Origin: Blastococcus haudaquaticus | GTDB lineage: Bacteria; Actinomycetota; Actinomycetes; Mycobacteriales; Geodermatophilaceae | Length of the DNA stretch: 64,000 nt | Assembly: GCF_900230285.1 (NCBI RefSeq) | Contig: NZ_OCNK01000003.1 | Location: forward strand, 744,001 to 808,000 | Direction of reading: 5' to 3' | Shown here: piece after piece, positions 32,432 to 40,917 of the stretch | Position numbering within the stretch: position 1 is the stretch's first letter | How the letters are laid out: each line of letters starts with the position of its first letter | Notes under the pieces: generated by a model | Databases searched by the model: none | Seen by the model: the letters and a program-made list of their open reading frames with translations, nothing else | What the model was told of the DNA's origin: nothing | Position numbers and translations under genes: made by a program

Positions 32432-35338
32432 CTAGGACGGCTGGTGGGTCCCGCGTCGGGAGGGGAGTCCGCGCTGGACCGGGATGGCAGTGCGGGGCAC
32501 GGACGTCGGCTGGTCGGCCAGCCAGGCGAGGAACCGGTCGGCCGGCTGGGGCCGGGCGATGTGGTAGCCCTGCGCGTAGTCACAGCCCCAGGCCCGCAGT
32601 GCGGCCAGCGTGGCGGCGTCCTCGACGCCCTCGACCACCATGCTCATGCCCAGGTCCTCGCTCAGCTGCAGCGTGCTGCGGACGATGGCCGCCGCCCGCT
32701 CGTCCGACGTCAGGTTGCTGGCGAAGCTGCGGTCCAGCTTCAGCTCGTCCACCGGGAGGGCCCGCAGGTAGGCCAGCGACGAGTAGCCCGTCCCGTAGTC
32801 GTCGATGGACAGGCGGACGCCCAGGCGGCGCAGTGCGGCCATCACCTGCTGGCTGCGCGCGGCGTCGGACATGAGGACGTCCTCGGTGATCTCGAGGACG
32901 AGCGACCCGGCCGGCACGCCGAAGGCGTCCAGCAGCATCTCGACCTGCTCCGGCAGCGCGACGTCCTGCAGGTTGGACACCGACAGGTTCACCGCCACCG
33001 ACAGGTCGAGCCCGTCGGCGCGCCAGGCCTGCAGGTCGCGCAGCGACCGCTCGAGCACCCGGAGTGCGAGGCGGCGCATCAGCCCGGCCTGTTCGGCCAG
33101 GGGCAGGAAGACGTCGGGGTAGAGCAGCCCCCGCTCGGGGTGGTTCCACCGGACGAGCGCCTCCACGCCGGTCACGCAGCCGGTCCGGAGGTCCAGCTTG
33201 GGCTGGTAGTGGACGTCGAGCTGGTCGGTGTCCAGCGCCGTCCGCAGCTGTTCGAGGGTCTCCAGGCGGTCGCGCGAGGCCGGGGTGCCGTCGGGTGCCC
33301 AGATCTCGAAACCGTGCTTCCCCCGCTTGGCGACGTACATGGCGGTGTCGGCGCGGGCCAGCAGCAACGACCGGTCGCGGCCGTGGTCGGGACAGAGCGC
33401 GATGCCGATGCTGGCGTCGACGTGCAGCGACATGCCGTCCAGGACGAAGGCGTCCCGCAGGGCGGCGGCGAGGTCGACGGCGACCTCCCGGGCTCGCCCC
33501 TCGTCGGCGCCGGGCAGGAGGACCGCGAACTCGTCGCCGCCCATGCGCGCCAGGAGGTCCCCGGGCCGCAGGACGCGCTCCAGGCGGGGTCCGACGAGGC
33601 AGAGCAGGTCGTCGCCGACGCTGTGCCCGAAGCTGTCGTTGATCTCCTTGAAGCGGTCCAGGTCGATCATGAGGACGGCGCTGTCGCCGGCTCCGGTCGC
33701 GTAGACGGTGGCCTCCAGCTCCTCGATGAACCGGCGGCGGTTGGCCAGCCCGGTCAGCGGGTCGTGGTGGGCCTCGACCGCCAGCTGCTGCAGGCGCTGC
33801 TGCTCGATGGCGCGCAGCGCGGCGTTCTCGACGACGAGCGAGCCCTCCAGGGTCACCTGCCGCACGGCCTCCCGGACGTCGGCGGACCACGCGCGCGCCT
33901 CGGTCACCGAGCCGGTCACCACCAGGCCGAGGAGCCGGTCACCGGAGAGCAGGGGCACGCTGACGTAGGAGGCGAGGTCGAGGGCCCGGGCCAGGCGCGG
34001 GTCCAGCAGGTCGCTGGTGGTCGTGTCCTCGACGAAGACCGCCGAGCGCTGCTCGGCGGTGAACCGCCAGAGAGGGACGTCGGCGGCCGGTCGGCCGACC
34101 AGCGTGCTGGCGACCACCTGCTTGTGGGCGTCGGGCCAGTCCACGTGCCGGACCTCGCCGATGCTGCCGTCGTCGTCGATCAGGTAGGCGGCGCTGCGGT
34201 GGGTGCCGGCCAGGCGCTGGACGGCGCGGGCCAGGACCTCGGCGGCCTCCGGGACGCCGGTCGCGTGCGCGCCGTCCACCAGCATCTGCCGGACGACGCG
34301 TGCGGTGGCCAGCGAGGCCGCGCGCGCCTCGCTGGTCCGGGCCTGCTCGATCACGCCACCGAGATGGGCGCCGGCCGCGGCGGCCAGCCGGCGGACGTCC
34401 TCGGAGAACGGCCGTACCTGCGTGCTGTCCAGCGTGAGGACACCGGCCAGGTGGGGGCTGCGCCCGATGGGGACGGCGAGGCCGGAGGCGACCCCGAACT
34501 TGTCGACCCACCACCCCGAGAGCAGGCCGGAGTCCTTGTCGGCTGCCATCGGCTCGCCGGTGCGGAGCACCGTCTCGGCCAGGTGCATGCCGACCGGGGC
34601 GTTGCGGAACTGCTCCCAGGTGGCCGGGTCCCGCCGGCCGTCGGCGTAGGCGGCCATCCGCGGGACGAGGCGGCCGTCCTCCAGCAGGAAGATGCAGGCC
34701 CGCTCCACCTCGCCGAGCTCGGCGAGCTGGCGGCAGGCGGCGCCGAGCAGGTGGTCCATCGACTGGGCCGTCGAGGCGGACTCGATGAGCGTGAGGAGCA
34801 CCTCGGCCTGCGCGGTGCGGCGCTGCTCCGCCCGGCGCGTCCATGCCTCGGCCAGCGCGGCGGCGAGTCTCGGGGTCACCTGCCGCAGCAGGTGGGGGGC
34901 GGCCGCGGCGGCCGGCTCGACCGTGAGGACGCCGACGACCTCGCCGTCGACGAGCAGCGGTTCCCCGTGCGCGGACCGGATCCCGCGCTCGGCGAGCTCC
35001 CGGTCGGAGAGCCGCTTGCCGTCGGCCCTGGCCGCCAGCGAGCGGCGGCTCCGGATGACGGCGGACATGAAGGGGGAGCGGGAGAGCGTGATGGCGGTCC
35101 GGGGCGTCGACGCGGGATCGGCCGCGGTACCGGGGTCGGTGTCGTGCGGGTCGGCGACCGACTGCCGGTAGGGGACGATCATCTGCGTCGAGGCCTCGTG
35201 GACCCAGACGGAGACGCGGGTGGCGCCGGCGGACGCCCGCAGCCGGGCGAGCAGGTTCTCCAGGGCCGCCTGCGCGTCATAGGGCGACGCCGGCGCGGGA
35301 TGCGTCGTCGTCCTGCGGTGCGTCCGCTCCTCTGGCAC
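32432..35338 (-). CDS. Multi-GAF GGDEF-EAL cyclic-di-GMP protein
   Basis: A 968-residue soluble signalling protein. The first half (about 20-500) contains three GAF-like sensory domains, recognisable from strands such as EPLLVDGEVVGVLTVEP, GLAVPIGRSPHLAGVLTLD and YVSVPLLSGDRLLGLVVTG. A GGDEF domain follows (MGGDEFAVLLPGADE, with an RPGD inhibitory site five residues before). Last is an EAL domain (GVEALVRWNH, SIDDYGTGYSSLAYL, VVEGVED). Catalytic residues of both output domains are present. No transmembrane helices, so it senses a cytoplasmic cue. It is transcribed divergently from fdxA. Confidence 0.95.
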   Translation of the reverse strand: MPEERTHRRTTTHPAPASPYDAQAALENLLARLRASAGATRVSVWVHEASTQMIVPYRQSVADPHDTDPGTAADPASTPRTAITLSRSPFMSAVIRSRRSLAARADGKRLSDRELAERGIRSAHGEPLLVDGEVVGVLTVEPAAAAAPHLLRQVTPRLAAALAEAWTRRAEQRRTAQAEVLLTLIESASTAQSMDHLLGAACRQLAELGEVERACIFLLEDGRLVPRMAAYADGRRDPATWEQFRNAPVGMHLAETVLRTGEPMAADKDSGLLSGWWVDKFGVASGLAVPIGRSPHLAGVLTLDSTQVRPFSEDVRRLAAAAGAHLGGVIEQARTSEARAASLATARVVRQMLVDGAHATGVPEAAEVLARAVQRLAGTHRSAAYLIDDDGSIGEVRHVDWPDAHKQVVASTLVGRPAADVPLWRFTAEQRSAVFVEDTTTSDLLDPRLARALDLASYVSVPLLSGDRLLGLVVTGSVTEARAWSADVREAVRQVTLEGSLVVENAALRAIEQQRLQQLAVEAHHDPLTGLANRRRFIEELEATVYATGAGDSAVLMIDLDRFKEINDSFGHSVGDDLLCLVGPRLERVLRPGDLLARMGGDEFAVLLPGADEGRAREVAVDLAAALRDAFVLDGMSLHVDASIGIALCPDHGRDRSLLLARADTAMYVAKRGKHGFEIWAPDGTPASRDRLETLEQLRTALDTDQLDVHYQPKLDLRTGCVTGVEALVRWNHPERGLLYPDVFLPLAEQAGLMRRLALRVLERSLRDLQAWRADGLDLSVAVNLSVSNLQDVALPEQVEMLLDAFGVPAGSLVLEITEDVLMSDAARSQQVMAALRRLGVRLSIDDYGTGYSSLAYLRALPVDELKLDRSFASNLTSDERAAAIVRSTLQLSEDLGMSMVVEGVEDAATLAALRAWGCDYAQGYHIARPQPADRFLAWLADQPTSVPRTAIPVQRGLPSRRGTHQPS

Positions 35339-35455
35339 GTGATCAAGATCGGCAGCTGCTCCGCAGGCTTGAGCCGCACCCCCGGGTCACCCCCTTCGGG
35401 GGGAGTCGGGTTCGGGTTGCGGGACACCGGTCGGGCCCGGTCCGGGGCGGCGCGG

Positions 35456-35461
35456 CATACT
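35456..35461 (+). promoter_or_regulatory. Candidate -10 box of the fdxA-dapC operon
   Basis: CATACT, 68 bp before GTG 35530, giving a leader of about 60 nt with a GGGAGGGA ribosome-binding site. A GC-rich hairpin (ACCCCC/GGGGG, around 35391-35405) lies upstream. Confidence 0.4.
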
Positions 35462-35529
35462 GAGCGCGCACCGCCGCGCCCTGGCTGCGGCCAGCGCACA
35501 CTGCTCCGCGCCCCCGGGAGGGAACCACC

Positions 35530-35856
35530 GTGACCTACGTCATCACACAGGCCTGCGTCGACGTCCTCGACAAGGCGTGCATCGACGAGTGTCCGGTGGA
35601 CTGCATCTACGAGGGCGACCGGATGCTGTACATCCACCCCGACGAGTGCGTCGACTGCGGTGCCTGCGAGCCGGTGTGCCCGGTGGAGGCCATCTACTAC
35701 GAGGACGACGTCCCGGACAAGTGGAAGGACTTCTACAACGCCAACGTGGAGTTCTTCTCCGACCTGGGCAGCCCGGGCGGAGCCGCCCGCACCGGCAAGG
35801 TCGGCAAGGACCACCCGCTCGTGGCGGCCCTCCCGCCCCAGGGCGAAGGCCACTGA
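35530..35856 (+). CDS. fdxA: Seven-iron ferredoxin FdxA
   Basis: A 108-residue ferredoxin with one [3Fe-4S] and one [4Fe-4S] cluster. Cysteines C9, C17, C21 and C25 in the first motif and C40, C43, C46 and C50 (CVDCGACEPVCP) in the second. The pattern and the acidic C-terminal extension (DKWKDFYNANVEFF) match the actinobacterial FdxA/FdxC type. GTG 35530 has GGGAGGGA upstream. It may feed the ferredoxin-dependent sulfite reductase encoded elsewhere in this window. Its stop overlaps the apparent CTG start of dapC. Confidence 0.95.
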   Translation: MTYVITQACVDVLDKACIDECPVDCIYEGDRMLYIHPDECVDCGACEPVCPVEAIYYEDDVPDKWKDFYNANVEFFSDLGSPGGAARTGKVGKDHPLVAALPPQGEGH

Positions 35857-36971
35857 CCGCTCCGGTCCCCGGCGCGCCGCGCCCGCTGCCGGACTTCCCG
35901 TGGGACTCCCTCGCCGGCGCTCGCGCCCGGGCGGCGGAGCACCCGGGCGGCGTGGTGGACCTCTCGATCGGCACGCCGGTCGACGACACCCCCGCCGTCC
36001 TCACCGAGGCGCTGGCCGCCGCCGGTGACGCCCCCGGGTACCCGACGGCCCTGGGGACGGCGGAGCTGCGGACCGCCGCCGCCGGATGGCTGCGTCGTCG
36101 GCTGGGCGTCGAGGTGGCCGACCCGCTCGGTGCAGGTGGCCCGTCGCTGATCCCGACCGTCGGGTCGAAGGAACTGGTCGCGCTGCTGCCCACCCTGCTG
36201 GGACTGCGCACCGGCACGGTCGTCATCCCCGAGGTGGCGTACCCGACCTACGAGGTGGGCGCGGTGCTCGCGGGGCTGGCCGTGCGCCGCACCGACGTGC
36301 CCCCGCCGGACGCGGCCGGGGTGGTCCTCGTCTGGCTGAACTCGCCGGGCAACCCGCACGGTCGGGTGCTGTCCGACGACCAGCTGCGGGAGTGGGTCAC
36401 CTGGGGCCGGGCGCACGGCGTACCGGTCGTCGCCGACGAGTGCTACGTGACGCTCGGGTGGGACGTCGAGCCCCGGTCCCTGCTGCACCCGGAGATCGCC
36501 GGTGCCGACCACGCCGGGCTGCTGGCCGTCCACTCGCTGTCCAAGCAGTCGACCGCGGCCGGCTACCGCGCCGGGCTGCTCTCCGGCGACCCCGGGCTGG
36601 TCCGGCCGGTCTGGGAGGTCCGCCGGCACCTCGGGCTGCTCGTGCCGGGACCGGTGCAGGCAGCCATGGCAGCCGCCCTCGACGACGACGCGCACGTGGA
36701 CGCGCAGCGGGAGCGGTACCGGGCCCGGCGGGAGACGCTGGCCGCCGCCGTCCGGGGCGCGGGCCTGCGCATCGACCACTCCGAGGCCGGCCTCTACCTG
36801 TGGGCGACCCGCGACGAGGACTGCTGGGCGACCATCGAATGGCTCGCCGGGCTGGGCGTCGTCGCCGCGCCCGGCAGCTTCTACGGGCCGGCGGGGTCCA
36901 CGCACGTCCGGCTGGCGCTCACCGCGACCGACGAACGGATCGCCGCGGCGGCGGAGCGGCTGACCGGCTGA
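35853..36971 (+). CDS. dapC: Succinyldiaminopimelate transaminase DapC
   Basis: A fold-type I PLP aminotransferase of about 372 residues for the succinylase branch of lysine/diaminopimelate synthesis. It begins near LPDFPWDSLAGARARA, the hallmark of actinobacterial DapC. PLP motifs include NSPGNPHGRVL, ADECYVTLGWD and the Schiff-base lysine in SLSKQSTAAGYRAG. No ATG, GTG or TTG exists between the fdxA stop region and the conserved start. The best candidate is CTG 35853, which shares CTGA with the fdxA stop. Partners dapD and dapE lie 4-5 kb downstream. Confidence 0.9.
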   Translation: MTAPVPGAPRPLPDFPWDSLAGARARAAEHPGGVVDLSIGTPVDDTPAVLTEALAAAGDAPGYPTALGTAELRTAAAGWLRRRLGVEVADPLGAGGPSLIPTVGSKELVALLPTLLGLRTGTVVIPEVAYPTYEVGAVLAGLAVRRTDVPPPDAAGVVLVWLNSPGNPHGRVLSDDQLREWVTWGRAHGVPVVADECYVTLGWDVEPRSLLHPEIAGADHAGLLAVHSLSKQSTAAGYRAGLLSGDPGLVRPVWEVRRHLGLLVPGPVQAAMAAALDDDAHVDAQRERYRARRETLAAAVRGAGLRIDHSEAGLYLWATRDEDCWATIEWLAGLGVVAAPGSFYGPAGSTHVRLALTATDERIAAAAERLTG

Positions 36972-36991
36972 GCCCCGCCGGTCGGGCTCAG
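36968..36991. terminator. Hairpin between dapC and the convergent GGDEF-like gene
   Basis: An 8-bp stem (CTGAGCCC, 36968-36975, with its complement at 36984-36991) and an 8-nt loop spanning the stop codons of both convergent genes. Confidence 0.65.
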
Positions 36992-37494
36992 TCCGACTCG
37001 CGGTGCACGATGACCGTCCCCGCGCCGGCCCGCCGTGCGGCGGTGAGGCTCACGAGCGCCCGCCGGAGCACCTCCGCAGCGCCGGCACCCGGCGTCAGCG
37101 GAGCGATGCCTGCGGCCGCGGTGAGACCCGGGATGCCCAGGCCGGGTACCGCGGAGACCAGCCGCGCCGCGGCGGTCTCCGCCGCGGTGGCCGGACCGGC
37201 CAGCACGACGGCGAACTCTCCCGGCCCCGACTTGCCCAGCCAGTCGTCGCCGCGCAGTGAACCGGCGAGCAGGGTCGTCACCTGCGTCAGGGTGCTCTGC
37301 GCGGTCGGCCAGCCGTCGTCGCGACGCAGCAGGCCGATGACCATCAGCGTGGCCGCGGCTGGGGAGGTCCGGCCCTCGGTGAGCCGGTCGAGGAGGGCCT
37401 CGCGCGACGGCAGGAGGGCCGTCACATCGGCGACCGCAGCCTCGGCGGCGGCGGGCGTGGCCGCGAGGGTGGGAGTGTTCGGCGCGATCGTCAT
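36988..37494 (-). CDS. Stand-alone degenerate GGDEF-domain protein
   Basis: A 168-residue protein that folds like a GGDEF domain but has lost the active site. The GG(D/E)EF hairpin reads SGPGEF (89-94), preceded by RGDD (81-84) at the place of the inhibitory site. Flanking elements (LMVIGLLRRDDG, GEFAVVLAG and the final VIVHR strand) keep the family pattern. It has no sensor or membrane segment. Without the second Gly and the acidic residue it should not make c-di-GMP, so it could be a c-di-GMP or GTP receptor, or a decaying enzyme. Start ATG 37494. Confidence 0.75.
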   Translation of the reverse strand: MTIAPNTPTLAATPAAAEAAVADVTALLPSREALLDRLTEGRTSPAAATLMVIGLLRRDDGWPTAQSTLTQVTTLLAGSLRGDDWLGKSGPGEFAVVLAGPATAAETAAARLVSAVPGLGIPGLTAAAGIAPLTPGAGAAEVLRRALVSLTAARRAGAGTVIVHRESD

Positions 37495-37572
37495 GGTCGT
37501 GTTGTCGGCGCGCGGGAGCCCCTCATGGAGAGCTGCGCGAGCGCGGGTCCCTCCGTCGGGGGAGCGGTCCGG

Positions 37573-38511
37573 TCAGCTCCCCGGCCGGAGGACGACGGCG
37601 TCCGCCCCGACCTCCGGAGCGTCCGTCCAGCCGGCCTCCGGCGTCCACCGGCGGCCCGCGAAGTCGATGCCGGCCAGCTGGAGCCGGCCGGCCTGCGCGA
37701 CGGCCCAGGTCGCGGCCGGCCAGCCCGCCGCGGGATCGACGAAGACGGCGCCACCGGCGCGGGGCATCGCGGCCACCCCGAGCTCGGCGGCGGCGACGGC
37801 CGAGACGTCGGCAGCGGACACCGGGGACGCCGGCTCGTAGCGGCAGTCCAGCCGGGACGGCTCGGGGGATCCCAGGACCGCGGTCAGCTCCGTGGCCAGG
37901 GGCTCCCACTGCTGGTAGGCCTCCGGGAAGCCGCTGCGCTGCACGGCCTGGGCCACCTCGGTGAGCCGGCCGGTGTCCCAGCCGGGCACCTCCACCAGCC
38001 GGTCGTAGAAGATGCTCGCCGAGTAGACAGGGTCCCTCACCTGCGTCTCCGTGCCCCAGCCCATCGACGGCCGCTGCTGGAACAGGCCGAGGGAGTCGCG
38101 GTCGCCGTAGTCGAGGTTGCGCATACGGGACTCCTGCTGCGCGGTGGCCAGCGCCAGGACGGCCGCGCGGTCGGGCAGCCCCCGCACGCGGGCGACGGCG
38201 GCGATCGTCGCCGCGGAGGACGCCTGCTCGGTGGTCAGCGTCAGGTCCGACCCGGCCACGGTGCACTGTCCTGGCACGCCCGGTACCCCCGTCGTCTCGG
38301 TGTCCCACGCCAGCCCCACGAGGACGGCGGCGGTGATCAGCAGCGCGGGCCACCAACGGGCGGCCTGCCGGCCGCCACCCCGGCGCCTGCGTGCCGCCTT
38401 CGTGGCCGGTCGGCGACGCGCCGACGCGCGACCGCCCCGCGCGGGGCTGCGCCGGGCGCTGCTGCTGCCGGCCCGGGCTGGGCGGGCGGCGGTCCGGGCG
38501 GTGGGCATCAC
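37573..38511 (-). CDS. Membrane-anchored actinobacterial protein with lysozyme-like core
   Basis: A 312-residue protein with a very basic cytoplasmic N-terminus (about 50 residues, Arg/Ala-rich), one transmembrane helix (WWPALLITAAVLVGLAW, about 53-70) and an external domain. The stretch TAQQESRMRNLDYGDRDSLG, then LFQQRPSMGWGT, resembles a lytic-transglycosylase/lysozyme active-site region with its catalytic-type Glu. Two cysteines (QCTVAG and DCRYEP) could form a disulfide. Wall remodelling is plausible but unproven. GTG 38511 and ATG 38508 are both possible starts. Confidence 0.75.
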   Translation of the reverse strand: MMPTARTAARPARAGSSSARRSPARGGRASARRRPATKAARRRRGGGRQAARWWPALLITAAVLVGLAWDTETTGVPGVPGQCTVAGSDLTLTTEQASSAATIAAVARVRGLPDRAAVLALATAQQESRMRNLDYGDRDSLGLFQQRPSMGWGTETQVRDPVYSASIFYDRLVEVPGWDTGRLTEVAQAVQRSGFPEAYQQWEPLATELTAVLGSPEPSRLDCRYEPASPVSAADVSAVAAAELGVAAMPRAGGAVFVDPAAGWPAATWAVAQAGRLQLAGIDFAGRRWTPEAGWTDAPEVGADAVVLRPGS

Positions 38512-38602
38512 GATCGACTGTAGGTGCGGAGCGCGGCAGCGCCGGGGTGCCCGAGGTCACGTCGGCGGGGCGGAGTCGTTGTCGTGCCGTGCCCGTCGTC
38601 GC

Positions 38603-38608
38603 TAGCGT
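38603..38608 (+). promoter_or_regulatory. Candidate -10 box of the alpha/beta hydrolase gene
   Basis: TAGCGT 32 bp before ATG 38641. The predicted leader of about 25 nt contains GGAAGG as ribosome-binding site. Confidence 0.45.
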
Positions 38609-38640
38609 GGGCGCCCCGTCGTCTCCCGGAAGGTCCCTCG

Positions 38641-39762
38641 ATGCCCGATCAGGCGCTGGCCGATCTCCTCCTGCCCGGCATCGCCGCGACCCAGGTGTCC
38701 ACCGCGCGACTGACGCAGTCGGTGCTGCACCCGGAGGGGACCGATCCCGCCGGGCCGGGGGAAGCGGTGCTCTTCGTGCACGGCAACGTCAGCTCGGCGC
38801 TCTTCTGGCAGCAGGCCGTCCTCGACCTGCACGGCACCGGACGGCACCGCGCGCTGGCGGTCGACCTGCGCGGGTACGGGGACACCGAACCGCTCGGGAT
38901 CGACGCCACCCGCGGGGTGCGCGACTGGGCCGAGGACATCGCCGCGCTGGTGGACGTCCTCGGCCTGGACCGCGTGCACCTGGTCGGCTGGAGCATGGGT
39001 GCGGGGGTCGTGCTGCAGTACCTGCTCGACGCGCCCGACCGGGTGGCCTCCGTCGCCCTGGTGGCGCCGGTGTCGCCGTTCGGATTCGGAGGGACGGCGG
39101 GACCGGACGGCGCGCTCGTCCACGCCGACGGCGCGGGCTCCGGTGCGGGAGCGGCCAACCCCGACTTCGTCGCGTCGCTGGCCGCCGGTGACACCACGTC
39201 GGACAACCCGGCGGGCCCGCGCGCGGTGCTGCGGGCCTTCTACGTCGCTCCGGGTTCCCTCCCGCTGGACCCGCGGCTCGAGGACGTCTTCGTGGCCTCG
39301 ATGCTCAGCACCCGCACCGGGGAGGACCACTACCCCGGTGAGACCGCGACGAGCGGCGTCTGGCCGGGGGTGGCACCCGGCAGGCGCGGGGTGCTCAGCA
39401 CGATGGCGCCGACCGTGTTCGACGTGTCGGCCATCGTCGACCTGGCCCACAAGCCGCCGGTGCTGTGGGTGCGCGGCGACGCCGACCAGATCGTCTCGGA
39501 CACGTCGCTGTTCGACCTGGCCCACCTCGGCTCGCTCGGGGCGGTGCCGGGCTGGCCCGGGGACGACGCCTTCCCGGCCCAGCCGATGGTCACCCAGACC
39601 CGGACGGTGCTGGACCGCTACGCCGCGACCGGCGGCGCCTACCGGGAGGTGGTCCTCCCCGGGGTGGGGCACTCACCGCACGTCGAGCGCCCCCAGGAGT
39701 TCGCCGTCGCGCTCCTGGAGCACCTGGACACCCCCGCCGACGCCCCCGCGAACTTGGCTTAG
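38641..39762 (+). CDS. Alpha/beta-fold hydrolase
   Basis: A 373-residue cytoplasmic serine hydrolase. The oxyanion motif is VLFVHGNVSSALFW, the nucleophile elbow is GWSMGAG, an acid is in WVRGDADQIVSD, and the catalytic His is in PGVGHSPHVERP. A cap domain fills about residues 150-290, enlarged by Gly/Ala-rich and Ser/Thr-rich inserts. Esterase, lactonase or C-C hydrolase activity are all possible. ATG 38641 has a GGAAGG site upstream. It is convergent with dapD. The 119 bp between the stop codons hold no clean terminator. Confidence 0.85.
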   Translation: MPDQALADLLLPGIAATQVSTARLTQSVLHPEGTDPAGPGEAVLFVHGNVSSALFWQQAVLDLHGTGRHRALAVDLRGYGDTEPLGIDATRGVRDWAEDIAALVDVLGLDRVHLVGWSMGAGVVLQYLLDAPDRVASVALVAPVSPFGFGGTAGPDGALVHADGAGSGAGAANPDFVASLAAGDTTSDNPAGPRAVLRAFYVAPGSLPLDPRLEDVFVASMLSTRTGEDHYPGETATSGVWPGVAPGRRGVLSTMAPTVFDVSAIVDLAHKPPVLWVRGDADQIVSDTSLFDLAHLGSLGAVPGWPGDDAFPAQPMVTQTRTVLDRYAATGGAYREVVLPGVGHSPHVERPQEFAVALLEHLDTPADAPANLA

Positions 39763-39881
39763 CGACGCTTGTCGTGCCGAGTGGGACCCGGAGGGTTCCG
39801 CGCAGGCGCGATAGACCCATGGCCCCGTTGCAGGGTCCCGCCGCGAGCCTGCGAGCGGTGGGGGGCAAGGGGGTCCTTCAA

Positions 39882-40856
39882 CTATGTATTGGCGTGCAGG
39901 GCGGCGTTCAGCTCGCCCCAGGTGCCGGTGCGGGGGAGGGCCTCGAGCGCACCGCTGACGCTGTTGCGCCGGAACAGCAGCCCGTCGCGGCCGGACAGCT
40001 CGCGCGCCTTGACCACCGAGCCGTCGGGCAGCGTGACGCGGGATCCGCCGGTCACGTAGCACCCGGCCTCGACGACGCAGCCGTCGCCGAGGGAGATGCC
40101 GATGCCGGAGTTCGCCCCCAGCAGGCAGCCGCTGCCGATCGAGATGACCTCGGTGCCGCCGCCGGAGAGGGTGCCCATGATCGAGGCGCTGCCCCCGATG
40201 TCGCTGTCGGGCCCGACGACGACCCCGGCGCTGATCCGGCCCTCGACCATGGACGGCCCGAGCGTGCCGGCGTTGTAGTTGACGAACCCCTCGTGCATGA
40301 CCGTGGTGCCCTCGGCGAGGTGGGCGCCCAGGCGGACGCGGTCGCCGTCGGCGATGCGGACGCCCGAGGGGATGACGTAGTCGACCATCCGCGGGAACTT
40401 GTCGACGCCGAAGACGGTGACCTGGCCGACCGCCGCGCGCAGCCGGTGGGCGTTGAACCCGGCCGCCTCGACCGGGCCGGCGCTGGTCCAGGCCACGTTG
40501 GTCAGCAGCCCGAAGATCCCGGTCAGGTCGGCCTCGTGCGGGCGGATCAGCCGGGTGGACAGCAGGTGCAGCCGCAGCCAGACGTCGTGGGTGTCCACCG
40601 GGGGCTGGGACAGGTCGGGGATGACGGTGCGGACGGCGATGATCTCCACCCCACGCGCCTCGTCGGTGCGCACCAGCCCGCCGTAGTCGGGGCCGAGCTC
40701 GCCGGAGAGTTCGAGGGCCCCCAGGCGGGTCGTGCCGGCGGTGGCCCCCTCGGGAGCCCCCAGCCGGGGCTCGGGGTACCAGGTGTCGAGGACCGTCCCG
40801 GAGGGGGTGACGGTCGCGAGACCAGCGGCCACGGCGGAGACAGGAGCAGCAGTCAC
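39882..40856 (-). CDS. dapD: Tetrahydrodipicolinate N-succinyltransferase DapD
   Basis: A 324-residue trimeric acyltransferase with a left-handed parallel beta-helix built from hexapeptide repeats (about 170-280, e.g. [20 protein letters not shown]). It adds succinyl from succinyl-CoA to tetrahydrodipicolinate in lysine/DAP synthesis. The N-terminal domain (about 1-130) and overall length match the actinobacterial class rather than E. coli DapD. GTG 40856 has a TAGCGT box 7 nt upstream and no ribosome-binding site, so it is probably leaderless. It is divergent from dapE, 61 bp apart. Confidence 0.94.
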   Translation of the reverse strand: MTAAPVSAVAAGLATVTPSGTVLDTWYPEPRLGAPEGATAGTTRLGALELSGELGPDYGGLVRTDEARGVEIIAVRTVIPDLSQPPVDTHDVWLRLHLLSTRLIRPHEADLTGIFGLLTNVAWTSAGPVEAAGFNAHRLRAAVGQVTVFGVDKFPRMVDYVIPSGVRIADGDRVRLGAHLAEGTTVMHEGFVNYNAGTLGPSMVEGRISAGVVVGPDSDIGGSASIMGTLSGGGTEVISIGSGCLLGANSGIGISLGDGCVVEAGCYVTGGSRVTLPDGSVVKARELSGRDGLLFRRNSVSGALEALPRTGTWGELNAALHANT

Positions 40857-40863
40857 GACGAGG

Positions 40864-40869
40864 ACGCTA
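40864..40869 (-). promoter_or_regulatory. dapD: -10 box of dapD
   Basis: TAGCGT on the minus strand, 7 nt before GTG 40856. The spacing implies that transcription starts at or next to the initiation codon. Confidence 0.6.
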
Positions 40870-40903
40870 CCGAGCGTCGTCCGTGGCCGGACCGTCCGGT
40901 CGT

Positions 40904-40909
40904 TAGGCT
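40904..40909 (+). promoter_or_regulatory. dapE: -10 box of dapE
   Basis: TAGGCT, 8 nt before GTG 40918. It lies back to back with the dapD promoter, so one regulator bound between them could act on both genes. Confidence 0.6.
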
Positions 40910-40917
40910 CGACAGTC

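Noticed and set aside
32243-35533. Plus-strand open frame of more than 1000 codons
   Set aside because: It is antisense to the multi-GAF GGDEF-EAL gene, whose motifs are unmistakable. The plus-strand product is Arg/Gly/Ala-rich low-complexity sequence, a usual artefact of high GC.
39763-39881. Possible terminator between the hydrolase gene and dapD
   Set aside because: A GGGACCC/GGGTCCC inverted repeat exists, but the arms are about 40 bp apart and short; not convincing.
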